NCBI RefSeq assembly: GCF_016801865.2
Contig: NC_068938.1
Span: 372,001-436,000, forward strand
Source: Culex pipiens pallens
Taxonomy: Eukaryota; Arthropoda; Insecta; Diptera; Culicidae
DNA length: 64,000 nucleotides
Direction: 5' to 3'
The notes beneath the pieces were generated by a model. It had not been told where the DNA came from, did not search any database, and was given only the letters and a program-made list of their open reading frames with translations. Both the position numbers and the translations under genes were made by a program. This document shows positions 25,161 to 37,800 of this stretch, one piece after another. Positions within the stretch are counted from its first letter, which is position 1. Each line of letters starts with the position of its first letter.

Positions 25161-25851
25161 AAGGGGTTACATACATGCAGAAAATCACAAAATTTCATAT
25201 TACAGAAAATTTAATAAAGATGATTTTCAATCACTCCTGAAAGTTTCATAAAGATATTTCATGATTAATGTGAGTCAGAAACGATTTAAGTTTGAAATTT
25301 TGCCATGCGCAAAACGAACTGTCAAACTTTGTGAGCGTTTTTCTCTGAACATCGAGTTGATTTACGGGTGCCACGATATCTCGAGATGGGATGGACCAAT
25401 TTGTCTGAAATTTTAGGTGAAGACTCTCAAGATAAATTCCGTGTGCATGACGAAGCCTGGTTTTTTAAATTTGCTTTTTTTTTAAATACAAAAATCAAAA
25501 ACTGACGACTTTTTATATGAAAATCTGAAAAATATTTTTACCTTTTTTTTCAAATAAAATTTTTGAAAATCGGCCTTTGTCATGCACACAGAACCGGTTT
25601 GACGAGTCTTCACCAAAATTTTGAGCCGATTTGGTCAAAGCAGTGTTGAGATATCGTGGCACCCGTTTTTTGAAACTGCTGACTTCAAATAGCTATATCT
25701 CGGTAATGATACAACCAAATGTCTTCATATTTATTTTGTTAATAGATAAAAATGTATATTTTAATGCCCTGAAAACAGATTTTAAAAAAATTAAGTGTGT
25801 GCACCTACCAACTTCTGATATTTTTGCCGATTTACAAGTATGTAACCCCTT
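25161..25851. mobile_element. Foldback MITE, 691 bp, GCTT target duplication
   Basis: Terminal inverted repeats start AAGGGGTTACATAC and end GTATGTAACCCCTT, with GCTT on both sides (25157-25160 and 25852-25855). Inner arms also pair: GGGTGCCACGATATCTC near 25366 against GAGATATCGTGGCACCC near 25648, and GTGAAGACTC against GAGTCTTCAC. No transposase frame is present. Confidence 0.8.
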
Positions 25852-26167
25852 GCTTGTGGTTGAGGAGGGGGGTTCATTAAGAATCGTTTTAGATTTCACT
25901 TTTCGGTTTGGTGTGTGCTCGGTAGCCGAGCGATCAATCATATCAATTACCACCGCTAACACTGCTGCTGGAGTATTACATATCTTGGCTTGGCTTGAGC
26001 TTCATTTGGCTTAAATGGTACTTGGGGACGAGGTAGTTGAGCGTAGTTTAAAACTGGTTTCTGGTGGTGTGTAGTGTAGGCAAGCAGAGATAAATAACAA
26101 TTAATATCTCATTAAACACATGTTAATTTTAATTTCCACTTGTTTTTCTCTTCAAACTCGTAAACAG

Positions 26168-26366
26168 ACGGCAGCATATGGGCGGGTGGACGACGGCCGC
26201 GACCAACGCCAAACAGAATGGACTGCCGACGACGCCGACGAAGAGTGCCACCACCAGTCCGGACCGGCTCCGGGGGGCAACGCACGATCTGTTCGAGCTG
26301 CTGGAACGTGTCCAGTGCTCCCGCCTGGATGATCAGCGATGTGTCCTGCCCTCGTACTTCACACAG
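26168..26366 (+). CDS. Rapgap1: Rapgap1-like exon with GoLoco motif
   Basis: The exon begins after a pyrimidine-rich tract and AG at 26166-26167 and ends at a GTGCGT donor at 26367. Its frame from ATG 26178 reads 63 codons and closes in phase 0. Residues 37-55 from that Met, DLFELLERVQCSRLDDQRC, match the GoLoco motif of Rap1GAP proteins, including the Q-x-x-R-L/M-D-D/E-Q-R core whose Arg contacts GDP on Gα. Known for the family: GoLoco binds GDP-bound Gαi/o, and the C-terminal RapGAP domain stimulates GTP hydrolysis by Rap1 at membranes. Upstream is a Thr/Ser/Pro-rich linker. CVLPSYFTQ after the motif also looks family-typical. The catalytic domain is not in the window. LGN/Pins-type proteins have tandem GoLoco repeats, so a single copy in this context favours Rap1GAP. 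Confidence 0.85.
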
Positions 26367-27307
26367 GTGCGTGCCGGAATTATTTATCTCTCTCTCTATT
26401 TTCATCACTCTTTGGTGCCCAAACCAACCGCCAAAACGAGAAAGTGTATTAATTAATTCTGCTTCTTCGCCAGAACATTCTTCATCGACGATGACGAAGG
26501 TCGGCGGCTCGTGCAGCGGCGGTCATAATTTATTCGACCACGTGCCGACGCCACTTTAAAATTTTGCAGTTGGCTCGTGTTGTTGCCTTACCTTAAGTAA
26601 TAATTTCCACCTGATGATTACGATTATGGGCTAAGCACGCGATCCTGAACCGTTTCATTTTTCCGGTCATCTATCAGGCATTGCGATCTGCTGCTTCCTC
26701 GTCTTCCCGATCATCCCAAACCGACTTCGTTTTATGAGCGCCGATATCCGGCATTACCCTTAAGAGAAGCCACTTGAAAACTTGCACATTTTGTCAATTG
26801 TAAAACTTTTTTTTACTCAAAACACACCACGTCCAACGACCATATACGTTCTAAAGTGGTTCGATTGCGTGTGTGGAGAAACTTTTGCTACCGCTGCTGC
26901 CGTTTTGGAAAGGTTTAACCGTTTTAGTGCGAGTTATAAATTTAATAACCGTGCCGATGGCAATCACGCATTAAGGGTGCACGGTGAAGGGGGGTATGCA
27001 GCTTGAGAAAAATGATTTTTTTTTAAACAACTTCAGAATGTTAAAAAAAAAACAATTTTGAGTTAAGAATATAAATTGAAACTAATAAAATTTAGCAATA
27101 ATATTTTTTTCCTGGAAAACTTGTCTCTAACTTATTCCTTCAAAATTATTCATTTTTTAATAGAAATATAAATTGAAAATTTTATTATTTTTTAAAATTT
27201 TTATGTGCTTTAATATTTACAAAAATAAACAATAATTCTCGAATTTCATGCGTATAATTTTTGCTTTTAATAAAGATTATGTTTATTCATAACTATTTCC
27301 TTTAAAT

Positions 27308-27694
27308 CAGGCCTGCCCAACCTTTTCGGCTAAATTTTCACATTTTTGATCGTCAAAATTACAATTGTTATTTTTTTCATGGTTTCTTTGATGGAATCGG
27401 TTCTCAGATGACCAGAGAACATAACTTTAGTAAAAGTTTGAAAAAATATGTTTGCAGGTTGTTTTTATGTAAGTTTTAAGTGAAAAATTGGTCCGGCCCG
27501 CGGGCCGGATTGATTTTTGACGTAAAATGTGGATAAAAACGACTTGTATAAATATTTTTTTCAAACTTATGGAAAAGTTATGTTCACTGGTTATCTGAGA
27601 ACCGATTCCATCAAAGAAACCATGAAAAAATGAACAATTGTAATTTTGACGATCAAATATGTGAAAATTGAGCCGAAAAGGTTGGGCAGGCCTG
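27308..27694. mobile_element. hAT-type foldback MITE with 8-bp target duplication
   Basis: The ends are CAGGCCTGCCCAACCTTTTC and its inverse, flanked by perfect 8-bp copies of CTTTAAAT (27300-27307 and 27695-27702). The 8-bp duplication and CAG-start terminus with TGCCCAACCTTTT are typical of hAT transposons. The whole element folds back: arms of roughly 150-190 bp meet at a perfect GC-rich palindrome, TCCGGCCCGCGGGCCGGA (near 27492). No transposase. Confidence 0.85.
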
Positions 27695-27763
27695 CTTTAA
27701 ATGGACAAAGTGACAGGTTAGTCTTGGTTCGATGGAAACTGGCCTGAAATATAATTTGCACTT

Positions 27764-28335
27764 GGGTCATTCTCCTCTAACTCACACTAAATCGGAAAAA
27801 GTTGTTTGAGGGGTCTCTTCGAATTTCGAGAGACTTTGTCCTTAGGGGTAATTTTTGTCCCTGATCACAAATTTGAGGTCAATTTTTCGATATCTCGTGA
27901 CGGTGGGGCGGTACGACCCCCTTCATTTGTCTGAATTTTTACTAAGACATTTTTTTAACAGGAGTTGTAGCTCGAAACCGAGAGGAGTTGGAAATTTGAT
28001 GTCAAAGGGACTTTTGTGTAAAATTGGACGCCCAATTTGATGGCGTCCTCAAAATTCTGAAAAATGTTTTCTCATCTTAAAACTTTGAAATATAGATTTA
28101 AAATTACTGAACTGTAAAAAATCGGGAGACATGTCATTTTTTGGAAAAATAAAAATTCTTATTGTATTATTGAATCTGAAATAACGCAGAAAGGTCATTA
28201 TTTCATATGTAACGAAAAAATAACTAAAACAACGTATTTTTTGTAACTGCAGAGTTACTTTTTAGAGCAGCCAAAAAAAATATAACATAATGGTTCTGTA
28301 TGTAGTTCTTGATGAGTTATCTCATTATATTTTTA
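27764..28335 (+). mobile_element. Diverged single-arm relative of the 28532 foldback
   Basis: It begins GGGTCATTCTCC and then follows the arm of the 28532-29882 element in order: ACTTTGTCCTTAGGGGTAA, TTTGTCCCTGATCAC, ATATCTCGTGACGG, GGGGCGGTACGACCCC, GTCAAAGGGACTTTT, GACATGTCATTTT. Only one arm is present, so it is a solo or decayed copy. Its right end is uncertain. A duplicate lies at about 31390-31970. Confidence 0.6.
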
Positions 28336-28531
28336 ATGCTAATGAGTGACAGTTTAGTCTTGATTCGATGGAAACTAGCCTGAAATACGATTTGCATCCT
28401 GCTTTATTTTTTCTATTTATTTTTCTAATAGATCTTTAATTTTATTGTTATGTCAAACAGTAGAGAGTTTCTTACAAGTTTTTAATTGAGAATAATTTTT
28501 AATATACAAAATACTTGAATAAGTTATATAT

Positions 28532-29882
28532 GGGTAATTCTCCGCCAACTCACACAGCAGTTGCCCCGACCCCTCTTCGATTTGCGTGAAACTTTGTCCT
28601 AAGGAGTAACTTTTGTCCCTGATCACGAATCCGAGGTCCGTTTTTTGATATCTCGTGACGGAGGGGCGGTACGACCCCTTCCATTTTTGAACATGCGAAA
28701 AAAGAGGTGTTTTTCAATAATTTGTAGCCTGAAACGGTGATGAGATAGAAATTTGGTGTCAAAGGGACTTTTATGTAAAATTAGACGCCCGATTTGATGG
28801 CGTACTCAGAATTCCGAAAAAACGTATTTTTCATCGAAAAAAACACTAAAAAAGTTTTAAAAATTCTCCCATTTTCCGTTACTCGACTGTAAATAATTTT
28901 GGAACATGTCATTTCATGGGAAATTTAATGTACTTTTCGAATCTACATTGTCCCAGAAGGGTCATTTTTTCATTTAGAACAAAATTTTTCATTTTAAAAT
29001 TTCGTGTTTTTTCTAACTTTGCAGGGTTATTTTTTAGAGTGTAACAATGTTCTACAAAGTTGTAGAGCAGACAATTACAAAAATTGTGATATATAGACAT
29101 AAGGGGTTTGCTTATAAACATCACGAGTTATCGCGATTTTACGAAAAAAAGTTTTGAAAAAGTTGGTCGTCATCGATCATGGCCGTTCATCGTCACCCGC
29201 GACAGACACGGACGACGAAACAAAGAGAAACGCAAAAAGTAACTTTTTCAAAACTTTTTTTCGTAAAATCGCGATAACTTGTGATTTTTATAAGCAAACC
29301 CCTTATGTCTATATATCAAAATTTTTGTAATTGTCTGCTCTACAACTTTGTAGAACATTGTTATACTCTAAAAAATAATCCTGCAAAGTTAGAAAAAACA
29401 CGAAATTTTAAAATGAAAAATTTTGTTCTAAATGAAAAAATGACCCTTCTGGGTCAATGTAGATTCGAAAAGTACATTAAATTTCCCATAAAATGACATG
29501 TTCCAAAATTTTTTACAGTCGAGTAACGGAAAATGGGAGAATTTTTAAAACTATTTTAGTGTTTTTTTCGATGAAATATACGTTTTTTCGGAATTCTGAG
29601 TACGCCATCAAATCGGGCGTCTAATTTTACATAAAAGTCCCTTTGACACCAAATTTCTATCTCATCACCGTTTCAGGCTGCAAATTATTGAAAAACACCT
29701 CTTTTTTCGCATGTTCAAAAATGGTAGGGGTCGTACCGCCCCTCCGTCACGAGATATCAAAAAACGGACCTCGGATTCGTGATCAGGGACAAAAGTTACC
29801 CCTTAGGACAAAGTTTCACGCAAATCGAAGAGGGGTCGGGGCAACTTTTCCCGATTTCATGTGAGTTGGTAGAGAATTACCC
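28532..29882. mobile_element. Giant foldback element, 1351 bp, arms about 640 bp
   Basis: The ends GGGTAATTCTC and GAGAATTACCC are flanked by ATAT (28528-28531 and 29883-29886). The two halves are near-perfect inverse copies meeting at a unique loop near 29168-29240 that contains GTCATCGATCATGGCCG. The matching site in duplication copy 2 (near 32150) reads GTTATATATGGTTTTC without the element, so the insertion and 4-bp duplication are directly visible. No transposase frame. Peptides from the two arms repeat each other and are not genes. Confidence 0.85.
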
Positions 29883-30967
29883 ATATGGTTTTCATAATCG
29901 TGATATTTGTAAATGTAAATATAGTGTAAAAATTATCACTAGCAATCTGCAATGGTATCTTAGATTCTTTATAAATTTAACGTTTTTCTAATTTTGTCTG
30001 AAAATTGTGGTGCATACCACCCCGCCAATCCTAACGGATTAACACATCGTTTCTCAAAGTATCTCCTTTCCACGCATTAAATCAACCGCGCAACCGGGGC
30101 TAAACTGGAGTGCCACACCACTGTGGCCCATAACCCGGCAGGGCCTGCCTGCCCGCGAGGCACCCTGGACCATCAAACATGTCAAACTGTTTGAAAAGTC
30201 AGCCCTAAAAATGAGAAAAGTCAGCCTGCGAGGAAAGAGAAAAAAAACTGCATCGATGGCATCATAAAGTCATAAAATTTTATAGCTTTCGATGGCAACC
30301 TCGTCGCGGAGATCTCCCCCCGATGGGTTACAGTTACAAATGTTGTTTTTTGTTGCATTTTTATCGCTCGTTTGACGAATCGCACGCACGCACATTACAT
30401 TTCATCTCACACGTGGTTCAGACTTTCACGTCGCGATGAAATGTTTTTAAAATATTTACACACTTTTTAGGAAAGGTTTAATCTCGCCACAAGTTTTTTT
30501 TTATGATTCGCGGCGCGCGTGCGCGATTTTCTTATTTATGGTAGCCCGGGGACACTTTGCTCGGGTCGATTCCAAGGGCAGCAGCATCATCGCCACCGGT
30601 GCCAAATGGTTAGCAACGAGAATTTATGACACACGGTTGTGCATTCCTGGTGGGAAAGCTTCCATATGTTAGTGCACTAGGATGACTCTCCTCCTCATCT
30701 CGGAGTGGAATGTATAATTCTGGAAAAAATGGAATATTCATAAAAGTAAGCAAAACCCGATGACAGCCAGCTGAGAGGTTGTGGGTTGCATACATTGAGG
30801 GGCCTCTGGTCACCCTATGAAGCACACTTTCGGGATGGATGGATGTGACCGTTGTGGGAAACGAGAGAGCACTTCCACTAGGGCAGATTTATGGCATGCT
30901 TCTAGTTCTGGCGTGCAGTAGAAGGACACGGAAGACCGGGAAAGAATGCTTTATGGTTGTCGTTTTG

Positions 30968-33900
30968 ATTTTTGATCGTCAAAATTACAATTGTTCATTT
31001 TTTCATGGTTTCTTTGATGGAATCGGTTCTCAGATGACCAGAGAACATAACTTTAGTAAAAGTTTGAAAAAATATGTTTGCAGGTTGTTTTTATGTAAGT
31101 TTTAAGTGAAAAATTGGTCCGGCCCGCGGGCCGGATTGATTTTTGACGTAAAATGTGGATAAAAACGACTTGTATAAATATTTTTTTCAAACTTATGGAA
31201 AAGTTATGTTCACTGGTTATCTGAGAACCGATTCCATCAAAGAAACCATGAAAAAATGAACAATTGTAATTTTGACGATCAAATATGTGAAAATTGAGCC
31301 GAAAAGGTTGGGCAGGCCTGCTTTAAATGGACAAAGTGACAGGTTAGTCTTGGTTCGATGGAAACTGGCCTGAAATATGATTTGCACTTAGGTCATTATT
31401 CGCCAACTCACACTAAATCGGAAAAAGTTGCTCCGACCCGCCTTCGAATTCCGAGAGACTTTGTCCTTAGGGGTAATTTTTGTCCCTGATCACTAATTTG
31501 AGGTCAATTTTTCGATATCTCGTGACGGTGGGGCGGTACGATCCCTTTCATTTGTCTGAATTTTTACTAAGACATTTTTTTAACAGGAGTTGTAGCTCGA
31601 AACCGAGAGGAGTTGGAAATTTGATGTCAAAGGGACTTTTGTGTAAAATTGGACGCCCGATTTGATGGCGTCCTCAAAATTCTGAAAAATGTTTTCTCAT
31701 CTTAAAACTTTGAAATATAGATTTAAAATTACTGAACTGTAAAAAATCGGGAGACATGTCATTTTTTGGAAAAATAAAAATTCTTATTGTATTATTGAAT
31801 CTGAAATAACGCAGAAAGGTCATTATTTCATATGTAACGAAAAAATAACTAAAACAACGAATTTTTTGTAACTGCAGAGTTACTTTTTAGAGCAGCCAAA
31901 AAAAAATATAACATAATGGTTCTGTATGTAGTTCTTGATGAGTTATCTCATTATATTTTTAATGCTAATGAGTGACAGTTTAGTCTTGATTCGATGGAAA
32001 CTAGCCTGAAATACGATTTGCATCCTGCTTTATTTTTTCTATTTATTTTTCTAATAGATCTTTAATTTTATTTTTATGTCAAACAGTAGAGAGTTTCTTA
32101 CAAGTTTTTAATTGAGAATAATTTTTAATATACAAAATACTTGAATAAGTTATATATGGTTTTCATAATCGTGATATTTGTAAATGTAAATATAGTGTAA
32201 AAATTATCACTAGCAATCTGCAATGGTATCTTAGATTCTTTATAAATTTAACGTTTTTCTAATTTTGTCTGAAAATTGTGGTGCATACCACCCCGCCAAT
32301 CCTAACGGATTAACACATCGTTTCTCAAAGTATCTCCTTTCCACGCATTAAATCAACCGCGCAACCGGGGCTAAACTGGAGTGCCACACCACTGTGGCCC
32401 ATAACCCGGCAGGGCCTGCCTGCCCGCGAGGCACCCTGGACCATCAAACATGTCAAACTGTTTGAAAAGTCAGCCCTAAAAATGAGAAAAGTCAGCCTGC
32501 GAGGAAAGAGAAAAAAAAACTGCATCGATGGCATCATAAAGTCATAAAATTTTATAGCTTTCGATGGCAACCTCGTCGTCGAGATCTCCCCCCGATGGGT
32601 TACACACGGCGTGTTTTCTAGAACAACCTTATCAGGAAAAAATAGTCATCGCTACTTTCAAATGTGTCTTATAGGAAATTTTCTCAGCTTTCCAATGCTT
32701 CTAAGAGCGAAATGTTTCATCGGGAAATTCCTGAGATATCTCTATTTTATTGTTTTTGGTTTTAAATTCCTTTATTATTTATTGGAAACTTTTAAATAAC
32801 AGTCCAGGAAACTTGTCAAATGATATGTTTCATGTGTCTTTTACTCATCAAAATGTGCAGAATAAGACAAAAAAAAACTTTGTAGAAGGTTGCAAACCGC
32901 TAAACATTTTGCAAATCATGTTTTGTCTAAGTTTTTGAATATATGGGATTTATTCAGAAATTAAAATCATAAAACAGTGTAAAAATATATTTTGTACAAG
33001 AATTATTTGATAATTACATATTTTTTTGTGTACAAATAACACGTGTCTACTCTGATTTAGCTTGTTCAACCGAAACTATGGCAGGTTTGTGATTGTTGAT
33101 GGTGTTATTGAATTTTAATGAATAAATTTGATATTTTCTTAAGCAAACATTAACCTGGAACATAAATACAAATATGATTTGAAATCGAAAATATACTACA
33201 TATTACTGTAGCAAGCTTCAAAAGTCATATTTTCATCAGTATAAAATAAAAATTAAATTTTATAAAATGTTTTCTGTTGAAAATGCACTTAAAGTAGCAC
33301 TTAAACTCGAGTCTTCCAATTCAGAATGCTGAAAACACCGTCACAAACATTTTTTTTTTGTTTGAACAAAAATTAAATAAAATTTAAAAAAAACAAACAG
33401 AAACTTTCTTATCAAACTATTTGAAAAAAAAAATCAAGAAATATATATATATATATATTTTTTTATAGATGAGATTGAAGATGAGAGTCTTATAAACTTC
33501 TAAAATATTGCTAATCATTTAATCATTTAATACAAAAAAACTAAAACAATCATTTCATACTAATGAAAAGTATTTCTCCTAAAGCTCGCAACAGTAATTT
33601 GCAGTTTAATTTCTAGTATTAAACATGTTTTGTATCCATGCAACTGTTTAGTGTTTGATTAAGGAAATATTATATTTATTCATAAAAATCTTGTAATACC
33701 CTATCAATCTCAAACCTGTAGAAATTTCGGTTGTATCAGCTAATTCCAAGCTGGATCAGAGCAGACCGGTGTTATTTGTACACATCAATTATGTAATAAT
33801 CTATTTGTTCTTTTAAAAATAATATTTCAATACGATTTTATTATTTTAATATTTGAATAAATCCCACATATCCAAAAATTCGGTTAAAACTTAATTTTCA

Positions 33901-34852
33901 AAATGTTTAGCGGTTTGCAACCTTCTACAAAGTTGTTTCTTGTCTTATTCTGCACATTTTGATGAGTAAAAGACACATGAAACACATAATTTGACAAGTT
34001 TCCTGGACTGTTATTTAAAAGTGTCCAATTCATAATCAAGGATTTTAAAAGAAAAAACTTAAAATAGAGATATCTCAGAAATTTCCCGATGAAACATTTC
34101 GCTCTTAGAAGCATTGGAAAGCTGAGAAAATTTCCTATAAGACACATTTGAAAGTAGTGATGACTATTTTTTCTCCTTAAGGTTGCCCAGAAAACACGCC
34201 GTGTTACAGTTACAAATGTTGTTTTTTGTTGTATTTTTATCGCTCGTTTGACGAATCGTGCACGCACGCACATTACATTTCATCTCACACGTGGTTCAGA
34301 CTTTCTCGTCGCGATGAAATGTTTTTAAAATATTTACACACTTTTTAGGAAAGGTTTAATCTCGCCACAAGTTTTTTTTTATGATTCGCGGCGCGCGTGC
34401 GCGATTTTCTTATTTATGGTAGCCCGGGGACACTTTGCTCGGGTCGATTCCAAGGGCAGCAGCATCATCGCCACCGGTGCCAAATGGTTAGCAACGAGAA
34501 TTTATGACACACGGTTGTGCATTCCTGGTGGGAAAGCTTCCATATGTTAGTGCACTAGGATGACTCTCCTCCTCATCTCGGAGTGGAATGTATAATTCTG
34601 GAAAAAATGGAATATTCATAAAAGTAAGCAAAACCCGATGACAGCCAGCTGAGAGGTTGTGGGTTGCATACATTGAGGGGCCTCTGGTCACCCTATGAAG
34701 CACACTTTCGGGATGGATGGATGTGACCGTTGTGGGAAACGAGAGAGCACTTCCACTAGGGCAGATTTATGGCATGCTTCTAGTTCTGGCGTGCAGTGGA
34801 AGGACACGGAAGACCGGGAAAGAATGCTTTATGGTTGTCGTTTTGATTTTTG
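30968..34852 (+). repeat. Tandem segmental duplication, copy 2
   Basis: Second copy of 27342-30967. It starts inside the hAT MITE, so its first 353 bases (to 31320) are a hAT copy lacking the left terminus. It keeps the single-arm element at about 31390-31970 and lacks the 28532-type foldback. It is interrupted at 32605-34203 by another foldback. Reverse-strand frames at 30610-30825 and 34488-34703 are identical only because of the duplication. Confidence 0.85.
32605..34203. mobile_element. Foldback DNA element, 1599 bp, TTACA target duplication
   Basis: The ends CACGGCGTGTTTTCT and AGAAAACACGCCGTG are flanked by TTACA (32600-32604 and 34204-34208). Duplication copy 1 shows the empty site GGGTTACAGTTAC near 30326. 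Long inverted arms run about 350-480 bases from each end, with paired blocks such as GAAATGTTTCATCGGGAAAT and CAAATAACACGTG/CGGTGTTATTTG. The centre is AT-rich with (AT)n near 33442. A 5-bp duplication with CAC ends is compatible with a Transib-like mobiliser, but a 3-bp reading (TAC, ends ACACGG) cannot be excluded. No transposase is seen. Confidence 0.8.
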
Positions 34853-37800
34853 CACCTGGTTAGCAATTTGAGGGGGTCACGTTTGTAGGATGCTGCTGGA
34901 AGTTCCCGTTGAGAAAGAGGTTATTTTTATCAGTTGTGGGAAGTTTTGTTCCTTGACATGTTATCAAATCCGCTCTATTAACGCTGGTGACATTAACAAA
35001 CTGTTTGTTGTCATTCTACGAATTGATAAATGCTAGTAAGTTTCAGGATAGTCATGTTGTTGGAAACTAGCCCATTCATTTATTTATTTTTTCGTTTACA
35101 ATTTGTCACAACACATACTAATTGCGAAATAAATCATTTATTTTGTTTTCGATTGTGTTAATGTCTAAAGATACTAAAAAAAGTGAGTATTGATCAAGTA
35201 TTTTTTCCCAAAACTTTACTGTCACTGACGATGTTGTTTTCTGAAAACTTAGCTCCTTTGAATTTTTTATTCGTTTCCTGCCTCATTACAAAGAAAATGT
35301 TTAATTAATAATTCGCCGAAAAGAAGACATTTCAAGGAACAAATCGGTTTCTTCCGTCAATCTGGTAGGCAATGCATTTTAGATAAAAATTTAAAAAAGC
35401 ATAGAATTTTTTGTCACCAAATGTCAGCTAAATTTATATTCTTCTAGAGATTTCACAAATCGCATCCCCCGACCTACCCTCAATCGCTTCGCTAATCCTA
35501 ATTTTTCAGCAAACCTTTCCTCGAACCCCTTGAGACTGCCAGAAGATGTCAACCCACTCAATCCAATTCCGGGCTCTTTTTTCTTTCCCCGTTAATCATA
35601 GACAAGACAGCCACTTCCTGGAAGGTTCACCGAGAAAGCATTTATTCTGTTCTATTTGCTCAGGCAAAACGGAAAAGACGATCATAATTAGAATAAGATT
35701 TCGTTCCCCGAGGTTAACGAATGCTTAATTTTGTTTGTGCGATCTGCGTTTCTCTCTCTCGAATTGAATTTCAAACAACTCAAACAGTTTGTTGGTCCTT
35801 GGAATAAAAGCAATTTAAGCAAAATACATTAGGACAGAATGAAGCTGGAGGGGGGTAAAGAAAGTACTTTGTGATGCACACTGCGAATTGAGCCCGCTAA
35901 GCTCCTTTGGGGCACGACAATGAAGCAACTTCCAAGAATGAAAAGGGGGGCGCGCGCGAGTTTTTTCTTCGTGGGAAAAAATGAAACTTTTTCCGGGGGA
36001 GGCGAGCTTTTCCAGTAATAGGCGAAGACAGATTCGCGAGATGTATTAAATTCATCAAGGAAATTTTCAAGGCAATGACTTGGCTCGATTTGTCGGTGCC
36101 GATTATCGTCAAGCTCATTAAGGAAAAGCAGGTGAATAGACGTCACCCTGAAAGGATAAGCCCGCTCTCCGGGGATTCTCGGGTAGGAGTGACCTTCGAT
36201 GGGTCGTAAATTCAACACGTGGCTTCTGGTTTCGGTTAGCCATAAATAATATTTATTTCATCGAAAGACAATAGCGAGATGGGAAGGAAAGGAAGGACGA
36301 CGTCTTCTTCATCTTGTCGGGAAGGAAAAGCACCGTAGAAAGGCGGAAATAAAGGCGGTAATTAACGACCGGAGTATTGGAAATGGCTCAGGACCCTCGT
36401 CTCCACGGATGAATTGTGTGCGCTTTGCGGCAATCCCGGAGGGAAATTGAATATTCACTACCTTGAATCACAGACAACGACGCAGGTTGCCAAATTTATT
36501 GTAGGTTAGTCGGCGACTAGCCGGTGAAGTTGCATTTGATATGAATTTGCTTTTATTAATTTGGTTAGTCTTTGTTCGCTGGTCACTACCCTCAGATATG
36601 ATTTGCTTTTCTGAAGATTTTTTTTGTATAATTTAACTAGCTGTCATGGCAAACTTCGTTTTGTCATAGAATGTCGTTTGGTAAGTGTTGACTTCACTTT
36701 TTTAAGAAGACAAGGGAAAATCTCCACAGTACCATAAATGGGACAAACACAAACCAGCATTTTGTTCTTCTTTTGTAGAAAGAATATGGTGTCTGAATTA
36801 AATTTTGATTAACAGCACGTGAATCCTGGAAACGCGCTTCATCAAATTATCCTAGAAAAGCCACCACATGGGACGTGATAATCCGGATTTTATCGTTATT
36901 CGTTTGCAGGGACTTTTCCGACTCGTGACAGATGATGACGGGGTGAACCTCGCCATCGAGAGTGATTGATGGGAAATTTATCGAAACGACTCGTCGGCCC
37001 TGTTTGTTCCGCCGTTTTGAAAACTCTATAATCACGTGGCTTTGTGTAACATCATGACGACGGTGTCCACAAAAGGGCCACTGATTGCGGAAATGTAAAA
37101 TTGCGGCGATTGATTCATCAATGCCCTGCCCTACATTGATATTTATTGAAATGAACATAGAGTTCCGTTTTTGTCGTGTGTGTTTGGAGAGAGTGTAGAA
37201 ACAATTAAATCGATCCCTCGCTGCTAACGGTCCAAGTAGTGGGTAGGATCAGCGAAACAGATGTGTACGTGTATGTGAATCCCTCCTGGTTTTTAATTGT
37301 CCGGAAAACAAATAATCAAAAGCGAAGGACGCTGAGAAAGGAAGCAACGGCGAACACGGCTATAAATTCCATTGTATCTCCGGCGCTAATTCCAAAGGAT
37401 TTGCTGTCCAGGGTCCGAGACCCCGGGAGTTGTACCCTAGATTAATCTAAATTGTTCTCTGATAGTTACACGACTCGACGTGAAGCAGAGCAGGGCAAAT
37501 GCGTGTATGATTATCACTGACACACGTGGTCCGCGTATCCAATTATTCAGAGCTTGACCTTCTGTTTTCCAGAGAATAGAAGAGGAAAAAAAGACAGTTG
37601 CGCGCTGCTCCAGTAACGATCTCCCGCGGGAGAGTGACAATTAAAGACTCATCAAGATTGCCCCCGGAACATCACAGATGACTGGCGCTCGCTGACAGTG
37701 TCGTCGCCGGGAAAAACAAACCGATAATTATTTCGTGCATTAGGCGACAATCGCCGAGGAACCATATCGGTCCATGTGTCAATAACGAGCCCCTTCAAGA

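Larger units (their letters stand above)
2523..26167 (+). other. Large first intron of the Rapgap1-like gene
   Basis: Bounded by GTATGT at 2523 and a pyrimidine-rich tract ending AAACAG at 26162-26167. Stretches 2530-9990, 12840-15200, 17180-18780 and 21640-24050 hold no convincing exon or RNA gene. They contain homopolymer runs, GC-rich CGCG patches and short chance ORFs on both strands. Around 3045-3225 the word GATTCCCCTTAA or a close variant occurs three times. Mobile and repeated parts are listed separately. Regulatory elements are likely in an intron this size but cannot be delimited from one sequence. Confidence 0.5.
27342..30967 (+). repeat. Tandem segmental duplication, copy 1
   Basis: This segment is repeated directly next to itself at 30968-34852. 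Apart from insertions the copies look close to identical, with scattered single-base differences; a short patch near 27770-27815 is more divergent. The junctions share ATTTTTG (7 bases): CATTTTTGATCG at the start of copy 1, GATTTTTGATCG at the centre, GATTTTTGCACC at the end of copy 2. Copy 1 carries the foldback 28532-29882, which copy 2 lacks. Confidence 0.85.

Noticed and set aside
30610..34703. Identical 71-codon reverse frames at 30610-30825 and 34488-34703 as paralogous genes
   Set aside because: They are the same chance frame copied by the tandem duplication; no domain or codon signal.
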